64,000 nt of DNA from the NCBI GenBank assembly GCA_964636405.1, contig CAZWSI010000002.1, positions 67,451 to 131,450 on the forward strand, read 5' to 3'. Shown one piece after another: positions 31,407 to 39,911 of the stretch. A program made the translations under genes and the position numbers. Within the stretch, counting starts at the first letter, position 1. Each line of letters starts with the position of its first letter. Origin of the DNA: CAZKGE01 sp964636405 (GTDB lineage: Bacteria; Bacillota; Clostridia; Christensenellales; CAG-138). The notes under the pieces are model-generated. The model saw nothing but the letters and a program-made list of their open reading frames with translations, did no database searches and was not told the origin of the DNA.

Positions 31407-32762
31407 TTATTCCTCTTTGCTGCGATATTTGCTCACAATTTCCTTGAAAATGCGCCCTCTCTGCTCAAAGTTCTCAAACATGCCCCAGCTCGCGCAGGCG
31501 GGCGAAAGCAGCACCGCGTCGCCGGGCTCGGCAAGGCTGCGGGCAAGCGCCACGGTTTCCTCGAAGCTCTCCGCCTCATGGCAGAGCGCCGCGCAGCCCG
31601 TGTCCGCCGCGGCTTGCAGGAGCTGCAGCTTGGTCTGCCCAAGCACCACGGCGGCCTTGACGCGCGTGCCGAAGCGCGAAAACAGCTCGTGAAAATCCGA
31701 ATGCTTGTCATACCCGCCCAATATGAGCACCGTAGGCCGCGTCATGGCCTCGATGGCTTTGATGGTGGAATCCGGGTTCGTGCCCTTGGAATCGTTGATA
31801 TAGGCCACGCCGTCGAGCTCTCGCACAAATTCGATGCGGTGCTCCACGCCCGCAAACGTCCGCAAGACCCGCGCGATCGTTTCCGGCTCCGCGCCCATGG
31901 AGAGCGCGAGCAGCGCGGAAAGCATCGCGTTTTCGAGATTGTGCCCGCCGGGGATGCGAATTTTATTTGCGGGCAGCAGGGGCGTTTCGGTTCCGCCGCG
32001 CGCGTAGAGCACCATGCCGTCGCGCACGAACATGCCGCTATCCACCTCGCTTTTGCGGGAGAAAAAGAGCTTGGTTGCGGGCGTGAGGCGCGCCATGTCA
32101 CGCGTGACGGGATCGTCGTAATTCAGCACCGCGAAGTCCGCCGCGGTCTGGTTTGCGAAGACCTTGCATTTGGCCGCGATATAGTTTTCCATCGTGCCGA
32201 AGTGGTCGAGATGATCCTCGGTGATGTTGCAAATTCCCGCCGCGTGCGCGTGGAAGCTTGTGCAGCCCTCGAGCTGCAAGGCAGCCGTTTCGGCCACGAT
32301 CACGTCGCCTTTTCGCGTTTCCAGCGCGTGCTCGGTGATGGCCACGCCGATATTGCCCAGCACAAAGGTGTGAAAACCCGCCGCCTTGCACAATTCGCCC
32401 GTGAGCGCCGTGCAGGTGGTCTTCCCGTTTGTGCCGGTGATGCACACAAAATCCGCTTGCGCATAGCGGTAGCCCAGCTCGATTTCCGAAATGACCTCTA
32501 TGCCGCGCGCGCGCGCCTCCACGAGGAAGGGCGCGGTCATGGGGATGATGGGGCTGGGAACGAGCAGGCTTACGCCGCTTAGCAGCGTTTCGGGTTTTTC
32601 CCCCAGGCGGTTGATCACCGGGCAGCCCGCAAGCTGCGCGTCGAGGCCCGGAATCTCCGGCTTTTGATCGTTGATGATCACATCCCAGCCGCGCCGGCAA
32701 AGCAGCTTTGCCGCGCCCACGCCGCTCTTGGCCATGCCCACGATAAGAGCCGTCTTTTCCAT
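31407..32762 (-). CDS. murD: UDP-N-acetylmuramoyl-L-alanine:D-glutamate ligase
   Basis: 451 residues. Rossmann-like N terminus ALIVGMAKSGVGAAKLL, the ATP-binding loop CITGTNGKTTCTAL, and the C-terminal ligase domain with YINDSKGTNPDST and LILGGYDKHSDF are typical of MurD. It adds D-Glu to UDP-MurNAc-L-Ala. The start at 32762 follows GGAAGGGG; an in-frame upstream extension of 61 codons is not part of the family and covers the dispersed repeat at 32798. Confidence 0.96.
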   Translation of the reverse strand: MEKTALIVGMAKSGVGAAKLLCRRGWDVIINDQKPEIPGLDAQLAGCPVINRLGEKPETLLSGVSLLVPSPIIPMTAPFLVEARARGIEVISEIELGYRYAQADFVCITGTNGKTTCTALTGELCKAAGFHTFVLGNIGVAITEHALETRKGDVIVAETAALQLEGCTSFHAHAAGICNITEDHLDHFGTMENYIAAKCKVFANQTAADFAVLNYDDPVTRDMARLTPATKLFFSRKSEVDSGMFVRDGMVLYARGGTETPLLPANKIRIPGGHNLENAMLSALLALSMGAEPETIARVLRTFAGVEHRIEFVRELDGVAYINDSKGTNPDSTIKAIEAMTRPTVLILGGYDKHSDFHELFSRFGTRVKAAVVLGQTKLQLLQAAADTGCAALCHEAESFEETVALARSLAEPGDAVLLSPACASWGMFENFEQRGRIFKEIVSKYRSKEE

Positions 32763-32797
32763 ATTCAATCCCCTTCCTTCGCCTGTGAGAACATCGA

Positions 32798-32866
32798 GGC
32801 GCTGCCCCGAACCCCGCTTAAGGACCTTCGATCCTGAAGAATTCTTCTCTGACCGCGTTTCTTGCG
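32798..32866 (+). repeat. Dispersed palindromic repeat, copy A
   Basis: Begins GGCGCTGCCCCGAACCCCGC and ends GACCGCGTTTCTTGCG. It aligns with copy B (48130-48199), which begins GGCGCTGCCCTAAAACCCGC and ends GACCGCGTTTTGTGCG, and with the inverted copy C (48288-48338). The middle is a variable hairpin around AAGGACC. It lies between murD and mraY. Confidence 0.65.
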
Positions 32867-32914
32867 CGGCGCGCGGCCCGCGCGCATGCGGCTTGCGTTC
32901 CGTCTGCGGCAGCT

Positions 32915-33925
32915 TTACCGCGGCCATGTATACGAAAGCAGGCACGCGGCGCAGAGCACCGTGGTCACCAGCATATACATGGATACGATGTGGGCTTCGC
33001 TGTGGCCCGACAGCTCAAAGTGGTGGTGCAACGGCGCCATTTTGAAAATGCGCTTGCCATGGCGCAGCTTGTAGGAGCCCACCTGCAGCACGACCGACAG
33101 CGCCGAGCCCACAAAGCAGATGCCCATGATGGGCAGCAGCAAAAACGAACGCGAGCAGATGGCCAGCATCGATACCGCGCCGCCAAGCGCAAGGCTTCCC
33201 GTATCGCCCATAAATACCTTGGCAGGATACGCGTTAAAGCGAAGAAAGCCCAGCAGCGCGCCCGTAACCGCGGCGCTGTACACCGCCATGCCGCGCAGAT
33301 TGAGGCCGTTGAGCGTTTCGCCCATCACGTCGGCCCGCGAGGCCAGTATGGAGAAAACGAACATCATCGCAAAGGCGTATACCATGGTCACGCCGGAGGC
33401 GAGGCCGTCCAGCCCGTCGGTGAGGTTCACCGCGTTGACCTCCGCAATCACCGTGAACATGACCAGCGGGATGTAATACAGGCCGATGTTCCATTCCCCG
33501 CCGGAGATAGGCAGATACAGCACGGGCCCGAGCAGGGGCGAGCGGTACGCCCAAATGGCGATGACCAGCGCGATGCCGAATTGCGCAATGATCTTCTGAT
33601 ACGCCCGCAAGCCGAGATTGCGGCGGAGCTTGACCTTGATAAAATCGTCGAGAAAGCCCACTACGGAGAACGCCACGGTCATCAGCAGCGCGGGCAGCAC
33701 GAACTCCATGCTCTCCATACCAAAAATCAGGGTAGCGATTATGATCCCCAGCAGGATCATAATGCCACCCATGGTCGGAGTACCCTGTTTGCTTTTGTGA
33801 GACTGGGGGCCCTCCTCCCGCTCCACCTGCCCAAATTTGAGCCTGTGCAGCAGCGGAATGGTGATGGGCCCGATTACAAGAAGAATTACGAACGCCGTCA
33901 GGGCGGTCAGCAGCAGCTTTTGCAT
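32915..33925 (-). CDS. mraY: Phospho-N-acetylmuramoyl-pentapeptide-transferase
   Basis: 336 residues, about ten membrane helices. Signature segments: SHKSKQGTPTMGGI, VVGFLDDFIKVKLRRN (catalytic Asp pair), AVNLTDGLDGLASG and AYPAKVFMGDTGSLALGG, plus the histidine-rich MAPLHHHFELSGHSE. It makes lipid I on the inner membrane face. It stands directly after murE (10-base gap), where murF is found in most dcw clusters. Confidence 0.97.
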   Translation of the reverse strand: MQKLLLTALTAFVILLVIGPITIPLLHRLKFGQVEREEGPQSHKSKQGTPTMGGIMILLGIIIATLIFGMESMEFVLPALLMTVAFSVVGFLDDFIKVKLRRNLGLRAYQKIIAQFGIALVIAIWAYRSPLLGPVLYLPISGGEWNIGLYYIPLVMFTVIAEVNAVNLTDGLDGLASGVTMVYAFAMMFVFSILASRADVMGETLNGLNLRGMAVYSAAVTGALLGFLRFNAYPAKVFMGDTGSLALGGAVSMLAICSRSFLLLPIMGICFVGSALSVVLQVGSYKLRHGKRIFKMAPLHHHFELSGHSEAHIVSMYMLVTTVLCAACLLSYTWPR

Positions 33926-33935
33926 GCGGAATTCC

Positions 33936-35372
33936 TTACAGCTCTGCGAGGAGCTCCTCTACGATTTCTTTGTCGTCAAAATGGTACTTGGTGCCGTTGA
34001 TCTCCTGATAATTCTCGTGTCCCTTGCCCGCCACGAGGATCACGTCGAGCGGCTGCGCTTTTTTGAGCGCGTAGAGGATGGCGTCCTTGCGGCTTTCGAT
34101 GACGACATAGCTTGTGCCCGTCTTCTTCATGCCCTCCTCAATGGTGTCGATAATGGCCATGGGCGCCTCGGTGCGCGGATTATCGCTCGTAATGACCGCA
34201 AAGTCGGAAAAGCGCCCGGCAATCTCGCCCATGATGGGGCGCTTGGCCCGGTCGCGGTCGCCGCCGCAGCCAAATACGCACAGCACGCGTCCCCTGGAAA
34301 ACTGCCGCACGGTTTTGAGCACGTTTTCCAGCGCGTCCGGGGTGTGCGCATAGTCCACAAAAACCGAAAAGGGCAGCTCGCCCGTGCGCACGGCCTCCAG
34401 CCGGCCGGATACGCTCGTCATGCTCTCGAGGCCTTCCTTGATGTGCAGCAAACGGATGCCGATGGACTGTGCCATGCCCACCGCGCCCATGGCGTTGAAC
34501 ACCGAAAACAGGCCCGGGATGGGCAGCCGCATGAGCACATCGCCCGCCGGCGTATGCAGATCGAACTGCACGCCTGCGGTGGTAATGTCGATATCCGACG
34601 CGGAAATATCCGCGCGGTCGCGCACGCCGAAGGTGAGGATGGGGATGGTCAGCCCCTCCATGATGCGGTCGGCATAGGGGTCGTCCACATTCACCACGGC
34701 CTTTTTGCTGTTGAGGAATAGGATCTTCTTGGCGGCAAGGTAGTTTTCGAAGGTTTTGTGATAATCCAGATGATCCTGCGTCAGGTTGGTAAACAGCGCG
34801 ACGTCGAACTTAATGCCGTGCACGCGGAACTGCTCGAGCGAATGGCTGGATACCTCCATCACGACCAGATCGACCCGCGCGTCCGCCATGGTGCGCAGCA
34901 GCCTGAACAGATCCACCGATTCGGGCGTGGTGCGGTCGGCATGGAGGCTTTCGCCGCCGATCATATTGCGGATGGTGCCGATGATGCCCACCTTGCGGCC
35001 CGCCTGCTCCGCGATGGCCTTGACCATATAGGTCGTGGTGGTCTTGCCGTTTGTGCCCGTTACGCCCAGCATGGTCATTTCGCGCTGCGGATAGCCGTAA
35101 AAGGCCGCCGCCATTTCGGCCATGGCCTTGCGCGCGTTTTTCACCACAATCTGCGGCACGGGCAGCGGGAGCTCCCGCTCCACCAGCAGCGCGGACGCGC
35201 CCTTTTCCACCGCTTTTTCGGCAAAATCGTGCCCGTCAAAGAGCATGCCCACGATGCAGCAGAAAATGCTGCCCTTTTCAACCTTGCGCGAATCGTACTC
35301 GATGGCGCAGATGTCCAGGTTCTCTCCCGTATACCGCTGGCCTGTAGCCATGGCAAGCTCGGATAGCAGCAT
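33936..35372 (-). CDS. murE: UDP-MurNAc-tripeptide synthetase, meso-diaminopimelate adding
   Basis: 478 residues. ATP-binding VTGTNGKTTTTYMVKAI, the carbamylated-lysine region and the C-terminal DNPRTEAPMAII are visible. The DNPR motif marks meso-diaminopimelate specificity, so the organism should have DAP-type peptidoglycan. The start at 35372 is preferred because GGGAGGG lies 7 bases upstream; a second ATG six codons earlier lacks spacing. Confidence 0.96.
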   Translation of the reverse strand: MLLSELAMATGQRYTGENLDICAIEYDSRKVEKGSIFCCIVGMLFDGHDFAEKAVEKGASALLVERELPLPVPQIVVKNARKAMAEMAAAFYGYPQREMTMLGVTGTNGKTTTTYMVKAIAEQAGRKVGIIGTIRNMIGGESLHADRTTPESVDLFRLLRTMADARVDLVVMEVSSHSLEQFRVHGIKFDVALFTNLTQDHLDYHKTFENYLAAKKILFLNSKKAVVNVDDPYADRIMEGLTIPILTFGVRDRADISASDIDITTAGVQFDLHTPAGDVLMRLPIPGLFSVFNAMGAVGMAQSIGIRLLHIKEGLESMTSVSGRLEAVRTGELPFSVFVDYAHTPDALENVLKTVRQFSRGRVLCVFGCGGDRDRAKRPIMGEIAGRFSDFAVITSDNPRTEAPMAIIDTIEEGMKKTGTSYVVIESRKDAILYALKKAQPLDVILVAGKGHENYQEINGTKYHFDDKEIVEELLAEL

Positions 35373-35505
35373 GTTGATCCCTCCCAACATATCCTTTGTA
35401 GAATCCGTGTTTTCATGTGCGCCTAAAGCGGTTTCCCCATCCTGCGCGCCTCCGCGCCCGCTTTAAACACCCCTGTGCCCCGCCGGCTTCAGCCGCGCAC
35501 GGCGC

Positions 35506-37659
35506 TCATTCGTTCTTGGTCTCGTCCTTTGTATCGCTCACAAAGGTCACAAAGATTTCCGTTCCCGGCTCCACCTTTTCGCCCTCCGCGATGCTCTGCG
35601 TGTCCACGAGGCCCACGCAGGCGGTTGGATCGTAGTTGAGCGTCAGGCCCGCGCGCAAACAGGCGTCAAGCGCGTCGAGCCGCCGCTTCCCAACGAGCTT
35701 GGGAACCACGGCCTCGTCCTTGTAGAGGCCCTCGTCGCTGAAGGTCGTCATGGTGGTGTACAGCACCACTATGCTGCGGCGCGGCGCTTTCACGCCCTCG
35801 CCCCCGGCGGGAAGCTGAAGCGTGACCGTGGCCTGCATTTCGAATTCGGTCAGCGTGACCTCAAAGCCCGCCTCGCGAATGGCCGTCACCGCCGCCTCGC
35901 CCGTCATGCCCACCACGTTGGGCAAATCGCGCATGGTCGTTTCCGTATCCGGCAAAATGCCGTAATACTGCACGAGATCCTCAAAGGTCTGCTTGACAAA
36001 CGGCGCCGCCACCGTACTGCCGTAGACCACGGGGATGGTCGGTTCGTCTACGGTGATGAGGCACAATAGCTCCGGGTCGTCCGTCGGCAAGAAGCCGATA
36101 AAGGAGGCGATGAGCCGCGTGCGGGAAACCGTGCCGTCCTCATCGTATTTCTGCGCCGTGCCGGTCTTGCCGCCTACGGTGTAGCCCTCCAGCCTCGCGT
36201 TTGAGCCGCTGCCGTTATCCACCACGCTTCGGAGAATCTGGCGCACCAGCTCGGAGGTTTCCTTCTTGATGACCCGGCGCAGCTCCGTGGGCGTGCCGCT
36301 CTCAATGAGCGTGCCGTCGGTAGCCGTAATGCTGTCCACTATGTACGGCTTCATGAGCACGCCGCCGTTGATGGCAGCGCTCGCGCCGGCCGCCATCTGC
36401 ATGGAGGTGACCGTAATGGTCTGCCCAAAGCCGATGCGCGCAAGGTCCGCGTCGCGGATATACTTGCGGTGCCTAATCTCGCCCGTGTCCTCGCCGGGAA
36501 TGCCGCACTCGGTCGATTCCCCAAAGCCGAAGGCGTAGATGTAATCGTACAGGGTGTCCACACCCATGGCCAGCGCCATGTCCATAAAGGCGCAGTTGCA
36601 GGAATTTTCCACCGCCTGGGTGAGCGTCTGCTCGCCGTGGCCCGCCGTTTTCCAGCAGTGAATCTTCTCCTGCCGGAAGGAGCGCGAGCCGTCGCAGCTA
36701 AAGGTGGAATCGAGCGTGACCGCGCCCGAGTCCAGCGCCGCCGCGAGCGTGATGATCTTGAAGATCGAGCCCGGCTCGTAGGTATCCGTCACGACGCGGT
36801 TGCGCGACATGGACATCAGCTCCGTAACCTCGTCGCGCGGCGGATTGTTGAGGTCGAAGGTTGGGTAGGTGGACTCGGCCAGAATCTCGCCCGTAGCTGG
36901 ATTCATGACAAGGCCCGTGGCCGTGGTCGCCCGGTTGACCGACAGGCACTCCTCGAGCGCCTTTTCCAGATACGACTGGGTGACGGAATCCACCGTGAGC
37001 CGCATGTCGTACCCGTCCGTGGGCGGGAGGTAATCCTCGTCGCCGTAGGACAGCGGGCGGTTTTTGCGATCGGTCTCGGTAACCAGCATGCCGTTTTCGC
37101 CCGCGAGATATTGATCGTACGAGGCCTCGATGCCCGTCTGCCCCTCGCTGTCGATGCCCGTAAAGCCTACAAGCTGGGAAAAAAGCGTCCCAAAGGGATA
37201 GTAGCGCTTGGTATCCGTGGAAAAGCTGATGCCGCCGCCGAGCTGCAAAGCCGTAAGCTCCGCGACCACGTTGCCTTCCACCTTGCGCTTGAGCTGCGCC
37301 TGTTGGCGCTTGGTATTGGACACCCGCTCGTACACATAATCGTAATCGAGGTCGAGTATCTCCGAAACCTCCAGCGCGATGCGCACCCGCTCGTCCTCCG
37401 CGATCACCTGCGGATTGACCAGCACGCGGTACGAGGTGCCGCTTTGCGCGAGCACAAGGCCGTTGCGGTCGGTAATCTTGCCGCGCTGCGCCGTAAGCTG
37501 CGTGCGCCGCGTCCACTGTGAAATCGCCTTCTCCTGCAAATCAGGTCCCATCACAAGCTGCACCTGCGCCAGCCTGAGCGCCAGCACAAGAAACAGCAGA
37601 CCAAAGACGATCAGCAGCACGACCAGCTTTTTTTTCAGTTTTGGCGCCGCCTGTGCCAT
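35506..37659 (-). CDS. ftsI: Class B penicillin-binding protein (FtsI/SpoVD type) with two PASTA domains
   Basis: 717 residues. N-terminal membrane anchor (about 11-31), dimerisation domain, and transpeptidase domain with SxxK in YEPGSIFKIITLA, SxN in VENSCNCAFMD and KTG in VGGKTGTAQKYDEDG. Two PASTA modules follow (about 590-655 and 660-712), a feature of SpoVD/PBP2x-like proteins. It crosslinks septal peptidoglycan with FtsW. Whether it serves vegetative division or sporulation cannot be decided here; the position in the dcw cluster favours division. AAGGAG stands 5 bases before the ATG. Confidence 0.93.
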   Translation of the reverse strand: MAQAAPKLKKKLVVLLIVFGLLFLVLALRLAQVQLVMGPDLQEKAISQWTRRTQLTAQRGKITDRNGLVLAQSGTSYRVLVNPQVIAEDERVRIALEVSEILDLDYDYVYERVSNTKRQQAQLKRKVEGNVVAELTALQLGGGISFSTDTKRYYPFGTLFSQLVGFTGIDSEGQTGIEASYDQYLAGENGMLVTETDRKNRPLSYGDEDYLPPTDGYDMRLTVDSVTQSYLEKALEECLSVNRATTATGLVMNPATGEILAESTYPTFDLNNPPRDEVTELMSMSRNRVVTDTYEPGSIFKIITLAAALDSGAVTLDSTFSCDGSRSFRQEKIHCWKTAGHGEQTLTQAVENSCNCAFMDMALAMGVDTLYDYIYAFGFGESTECGIPGEDTGEIRHRKYIRDADLARIGFGQTITVTSMQMAAGASAAINGGVLMKPYIVDSITATDGTLIESGTPTELRRVIKKETSELVRQILRSVVDNGSGSNARLEGYTVGGKTGTAQKYDEDGTVSRTRLIASFIGFLPTDDPELLCLITVDEPTIPVVYGSTVAAPFVKQTFEDLVQYYGILPDTETTMRDLPNVVGMTGEAAVTAIREAGFEVTLTEFEMQATVTLQLPAGGEGVKAPRRSIVVLYTTMTTFSDEGLYKDEAVVPKLVGKRRLDALDACLRAGLTLNYDPTACVGLVDTQSIAEGEKVEPGTEIFVTFVSDTKDETKNE

Positions 37660-37668
37660 TGCCGCTCC

Positions 37669-38223
37669 TTACCCCGCGGGCGTGGACGACGCGGGAGCCG
37701 TCGTGGTTCCGCCCGTCCCGCCGTCAGGCTGCCCCGCCGCGCCCGGATCGTCCGCCGTATCCGTGCCGGGCGTTCCCGACGCGGTTACGGGGACCATGCT
37801 GCCGGAGGGTACATACTGCGTTTTATCGGGGTATTGCATGCCGAAGCGTTCGGCCGCCGCCTGCGCGTCCTGAATGGTCACCGCGCATTCGATGGCCACG
37901 TCCAGCGCCGCGATGGAAAGCCTGGTCTCCTCGATCTCCTCGTTGATGGTGTTCACATCGGCATAGGCCCGCGTGATGCGCTCGTAGCCCGTGAGGGTAA
38001 AGAGCACCATGCCCGCGAAGATAAAGGAGCAGACGATGATGGCGACACGGGAGCCGAAACGAATCTCCCGCTCCGTGCGCTCCCTTGGTAGCCGCCCCTC
38101 CTCGGGCACAACCGCCTCGCCCTTTGCGCGTTTCTTTTTGCCCGTCTTTCCGGCGGGCGCATACAGACGCGGCGACGGACGCTTGCCCTTCGGCGCTTTC
38201 TCCGTTTGAAAACGGGTCTCCAT
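37669..38223 (-). CDS. ftsL: Cell division protein FtsL-like
   Basis: 184 residues. Basic cytoplasmic N terminus, one membrane helix (about 58-80, VAIIVCSFIFAGMVLFTLTG), a short coiled coil (DVNTINEEIEETRLSIAALD) with the following AAAERFGMQYP segment, then a Pro/Thr/Gly-rich tail. Size and topology plus the position between rsmH and ftsI identify it as FtsL; sequence similarity in this family is always weak. GGAAGGGG lies about 5 bases before the ATG. Confidence 0.8.
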   Translation of the reverse strand: METRFQTEKAPKGKRPSPRLYAPAGKTGKKKRAKGEAVVPEEGRLPRERTEREIRFGSRVAIIVCSFIFAGMVLFTLTGYERITRAYADVNTINEEIEETRLSIAALDVAIECAVTIQDAQAAAERFGMQYPDKTQYVPSGSMVPVTASGTPGTDTADDPGAAGQPDGGTGGTTTAPASSTPAG

Positions 38224-38270
38224 GCAATCCCCTTCCAGCTATATGTCTGACAGCCACAAAACATTCGGCT

Positions 38271-39209
38271 TTACACCCGTTCGATGGCCCGAAGCTTGGC
38301 GCAGCCCGCGCGGCTGTTTCGCAAAAGCTCCCCTTCGCCCGCCGTGATGGGCTTTCGGGTCAGCACCACGGCGCTTTGCAGCTTGCCGCAGATGCAGATG
38401 GGCGCGGAGGGCGGGCAGGTGCAGGGCCGCTCATAGCGGCGGAACGCCTGCTTGACAATCCGATCCTCCAACGAGTGAAACGTTATTATACACATTTTGC
38501 CGCCCTTTTGCAAGGAGTCCGCCGCATCGTCGATCGCCGCCTCCAGCCCCTCCAGCTCGTGATTGACCTCGATGCGTATCGCTTGAAACGTCCGCCGCGC
38601 GGGATGCTGCGGTTCGTTGCGAAACTTGGCCGGAATGGCGCTCTTGACAAGCGCCGCCAGCTCCGCCGTCGTTTTGACGGGCAAATGTTGCCTTGCCGCC
38701 ACAATTTTAGCGGCGATGCGGCCCGCGAAGCGCTCCTCCCCGTACGCCCGGATGATGCGCGCAAGCTCCGCTTCGCCATAGCCGTTGACGACCTCGTAGG
38801 CCGAAAGCGGCGCGTCGCGATCCATGCGCATATCCAGCGGCGCGTCCTGATGATAAGAAAAGCCGCGCTCCGCCGTGTCGAGCTGGTGGGAGGAAACGCC
38901 CAGATCGAGCAGCACGCCGTTGACCTTTTGAATCCCCAGCGACGCGAGAATGCTTTTTATATCGAAAAAATTCCCTCGCACGGGCGTAAAGCGCGCGCCA
39001 AACGCCGCAAGGCGCGCGCCCGCGGCCGCAAGCGCCTCTGCGTCGCGGTCGATGCCGATGAGCCGCCCCGTTTCGGGAAGTGCCCGCAGCACGGCCTCCG
39101 CGTGGCCGCCCCCGCCCAGCGTGCCGTCAACAAAAATCCCGCCCCGCTCGGGTGCGAGGAGCTTGAGCGCCTCGTCGAGCAGAACGGGTATATGACAAAA
39201 AGCTTCCAT
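38271..39209 (-). CDS. rsmH: 16S rRNA (cytosine-1402-N4)-methyltransferase
   Basis: 312 residues. HIPVLLDEALKLL and FVDGTLGGGGHAEAVL (SAM-binding glycine loop), LIGIDRDAEAL, GVLLDLGVSSHQLD and TFHSLEDRIVKQAF are all RsmH (MraW) motifs. It methylates C1402 of 16S rRNA. The ATG at 39209 follows GGGGAT; a TTG two codons upstream overlaps the mraZ stop. Confidence 0.96.
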   Translation of the reverse strand: MEAFCHIPVLLDEALKLLAPERGGIFVDGTLGGGGHAEAVLRALPETGRLIGIDRDAEALAAAGARLAAFGARFTPVRGNFFDIKSILASLGIQKVNGVLLDLGVSSHQLDTAERGFSYHQDAPLDMRMDRDAPLSAYEVVNGYGEAELARIIRAYGEERFAGRIAAKIVAARQHLPVKTTAELAALVKSAIPAKFRNEPQHPARRTFQAIRIEVNHELEGLEAAIDDAADSLQKGGKMCIITFHSLEDRIVKQAFRRYERPCTCPPSAPICICGKLQSAVVLTRKPITAGEGELLRNSRAGCAKLRAIERV

Positions 39210-39211
39210 CT

Positions 39212-39658
39212 TCAAATCCCCAGCTGCGCAAGGTGCGCAAGGGCGTCTTCATAGGTCTCGGTCGTGAGCGCGTCGTGTCTGGCAAGCTGCTCCGGGTTCC
39301 ATATCTCGATGCGGTTGCCAACGCCGATGAGCGTCGCGTCCTTCAAGAGCGCGGCCGTCTCCCGGAGGGCCATGGGCAGCAGAATGCGCCCTTGCCGATC
39401 GGTTTCGCAGGCCGCGGCCGTGGCGTACAAGCGGCGCTTGACCGCCTGGCCGGCCATATCGGTAACGGGCAATTGCGCCAGCTTCTCCGAAAAGCGCTCC
39501 CACTCCGAAAGGGACATGCCGAAAAGGCAGGTGAGCTCCCTTTCGCAGAGAATGCCCCGGGAAATGATCATGGTTTCCCCAAGGGTTTCCCGCCATTTGG
39601 CGGGAATAAACACGCGGCCTTTTGCATCGAGCGAGTGCTCGAAGGAACCGATGAGCAT
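39212..39658 (-). CDS. mraZ: Transcriptional regulator MraZ
   Basis: 148 residues, normal length. Two AbrB-like MraZ repeats: FEHSLDAKGRVFIPAKWR and CETDRQGRILLPMALRE. MraZ binds repeated GTGG-type boxes upstream of its own gene and controls the division cluster. The start at 39658 is where the homology begins (MLIGSFEHSLD); the frame extends further upstream into the promoter. First gene of the operon. Confidence 0.96.
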   Translation of the reverse strand: MLIGSFEHSLDAKGRVFIPAKWRETLGETMIISRGILCERELTCLFGMSLSEWERFSEKLAQLPVTDMAGQAVKRRLYATAAACETDRQGRILLPMALRETAALLKDATLIGVGNRIEIWNPEQLARHDALTTETYEDALAHLAQLGI

Positions 39659-39710
39659 ACTGGCCGCGCCCCCCTTCCAACAGGAAATCTTCTCATGATC
39701 TTTGTCCGTA

Positions 39711-39745
39711 AGTATACACCACCCTCCCCCATTTGTCACCACTTT
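39711..39745 (-). promoter_or_regulatory. mraZ promoter with MraZ-type operator repeats
   Basis: Minus strand GTGACA (39734-39739) and TATACT (39711-39716), 17-base spacer. Three direct repeats read AAAGTGGTG (39737-39745), AAATGGGGG (39726-39734) and AGGGTGGTG (39717-39725), spaced 9-11 bases and lying over and between the promoter boxes. Such evenly spaced GTGG repeats are the known MraZ operator design, so autorepression is likely. Confidence 0.7.
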
Positions 39746-39821
39746 TATGATCAAATGATTGATATTTTTTGAATTTTTTATAAACTCCTTGTCGAAACAG
39801 GGTCCTCGTGTACACGGTCAA

Positions 39822-39860
39822 AAAGTGGGGGCTTTCCCATCGCACAGTTTGTGGTATACT
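39822..39860 (+). promoter_or_regulatory. Promoter of the topoisomerase genes with a MraZ-like box
   Basis: A TATACT -10 box (39855-39860) has a weak -35 (CTTTCC, 39832) at 17 bases. A single AAAGTGGGG (39822-39830) resembles the MraZ boxes of the divergent promoter. Start codon follows 52 bases later. Confidence 0.45.
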
Positions 39861-39911
39861 GTGTTGTTGCGAATTCCCAGATATAGCGGGGCGAGCGCGA
39901 ATGAGGACAGT

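Noticed and set aside
39759..39911. Longer N-terminus of the topoisomerase B subunit
   Set aside because: The upstream in-frame part covers the promoter and is not part of the family.
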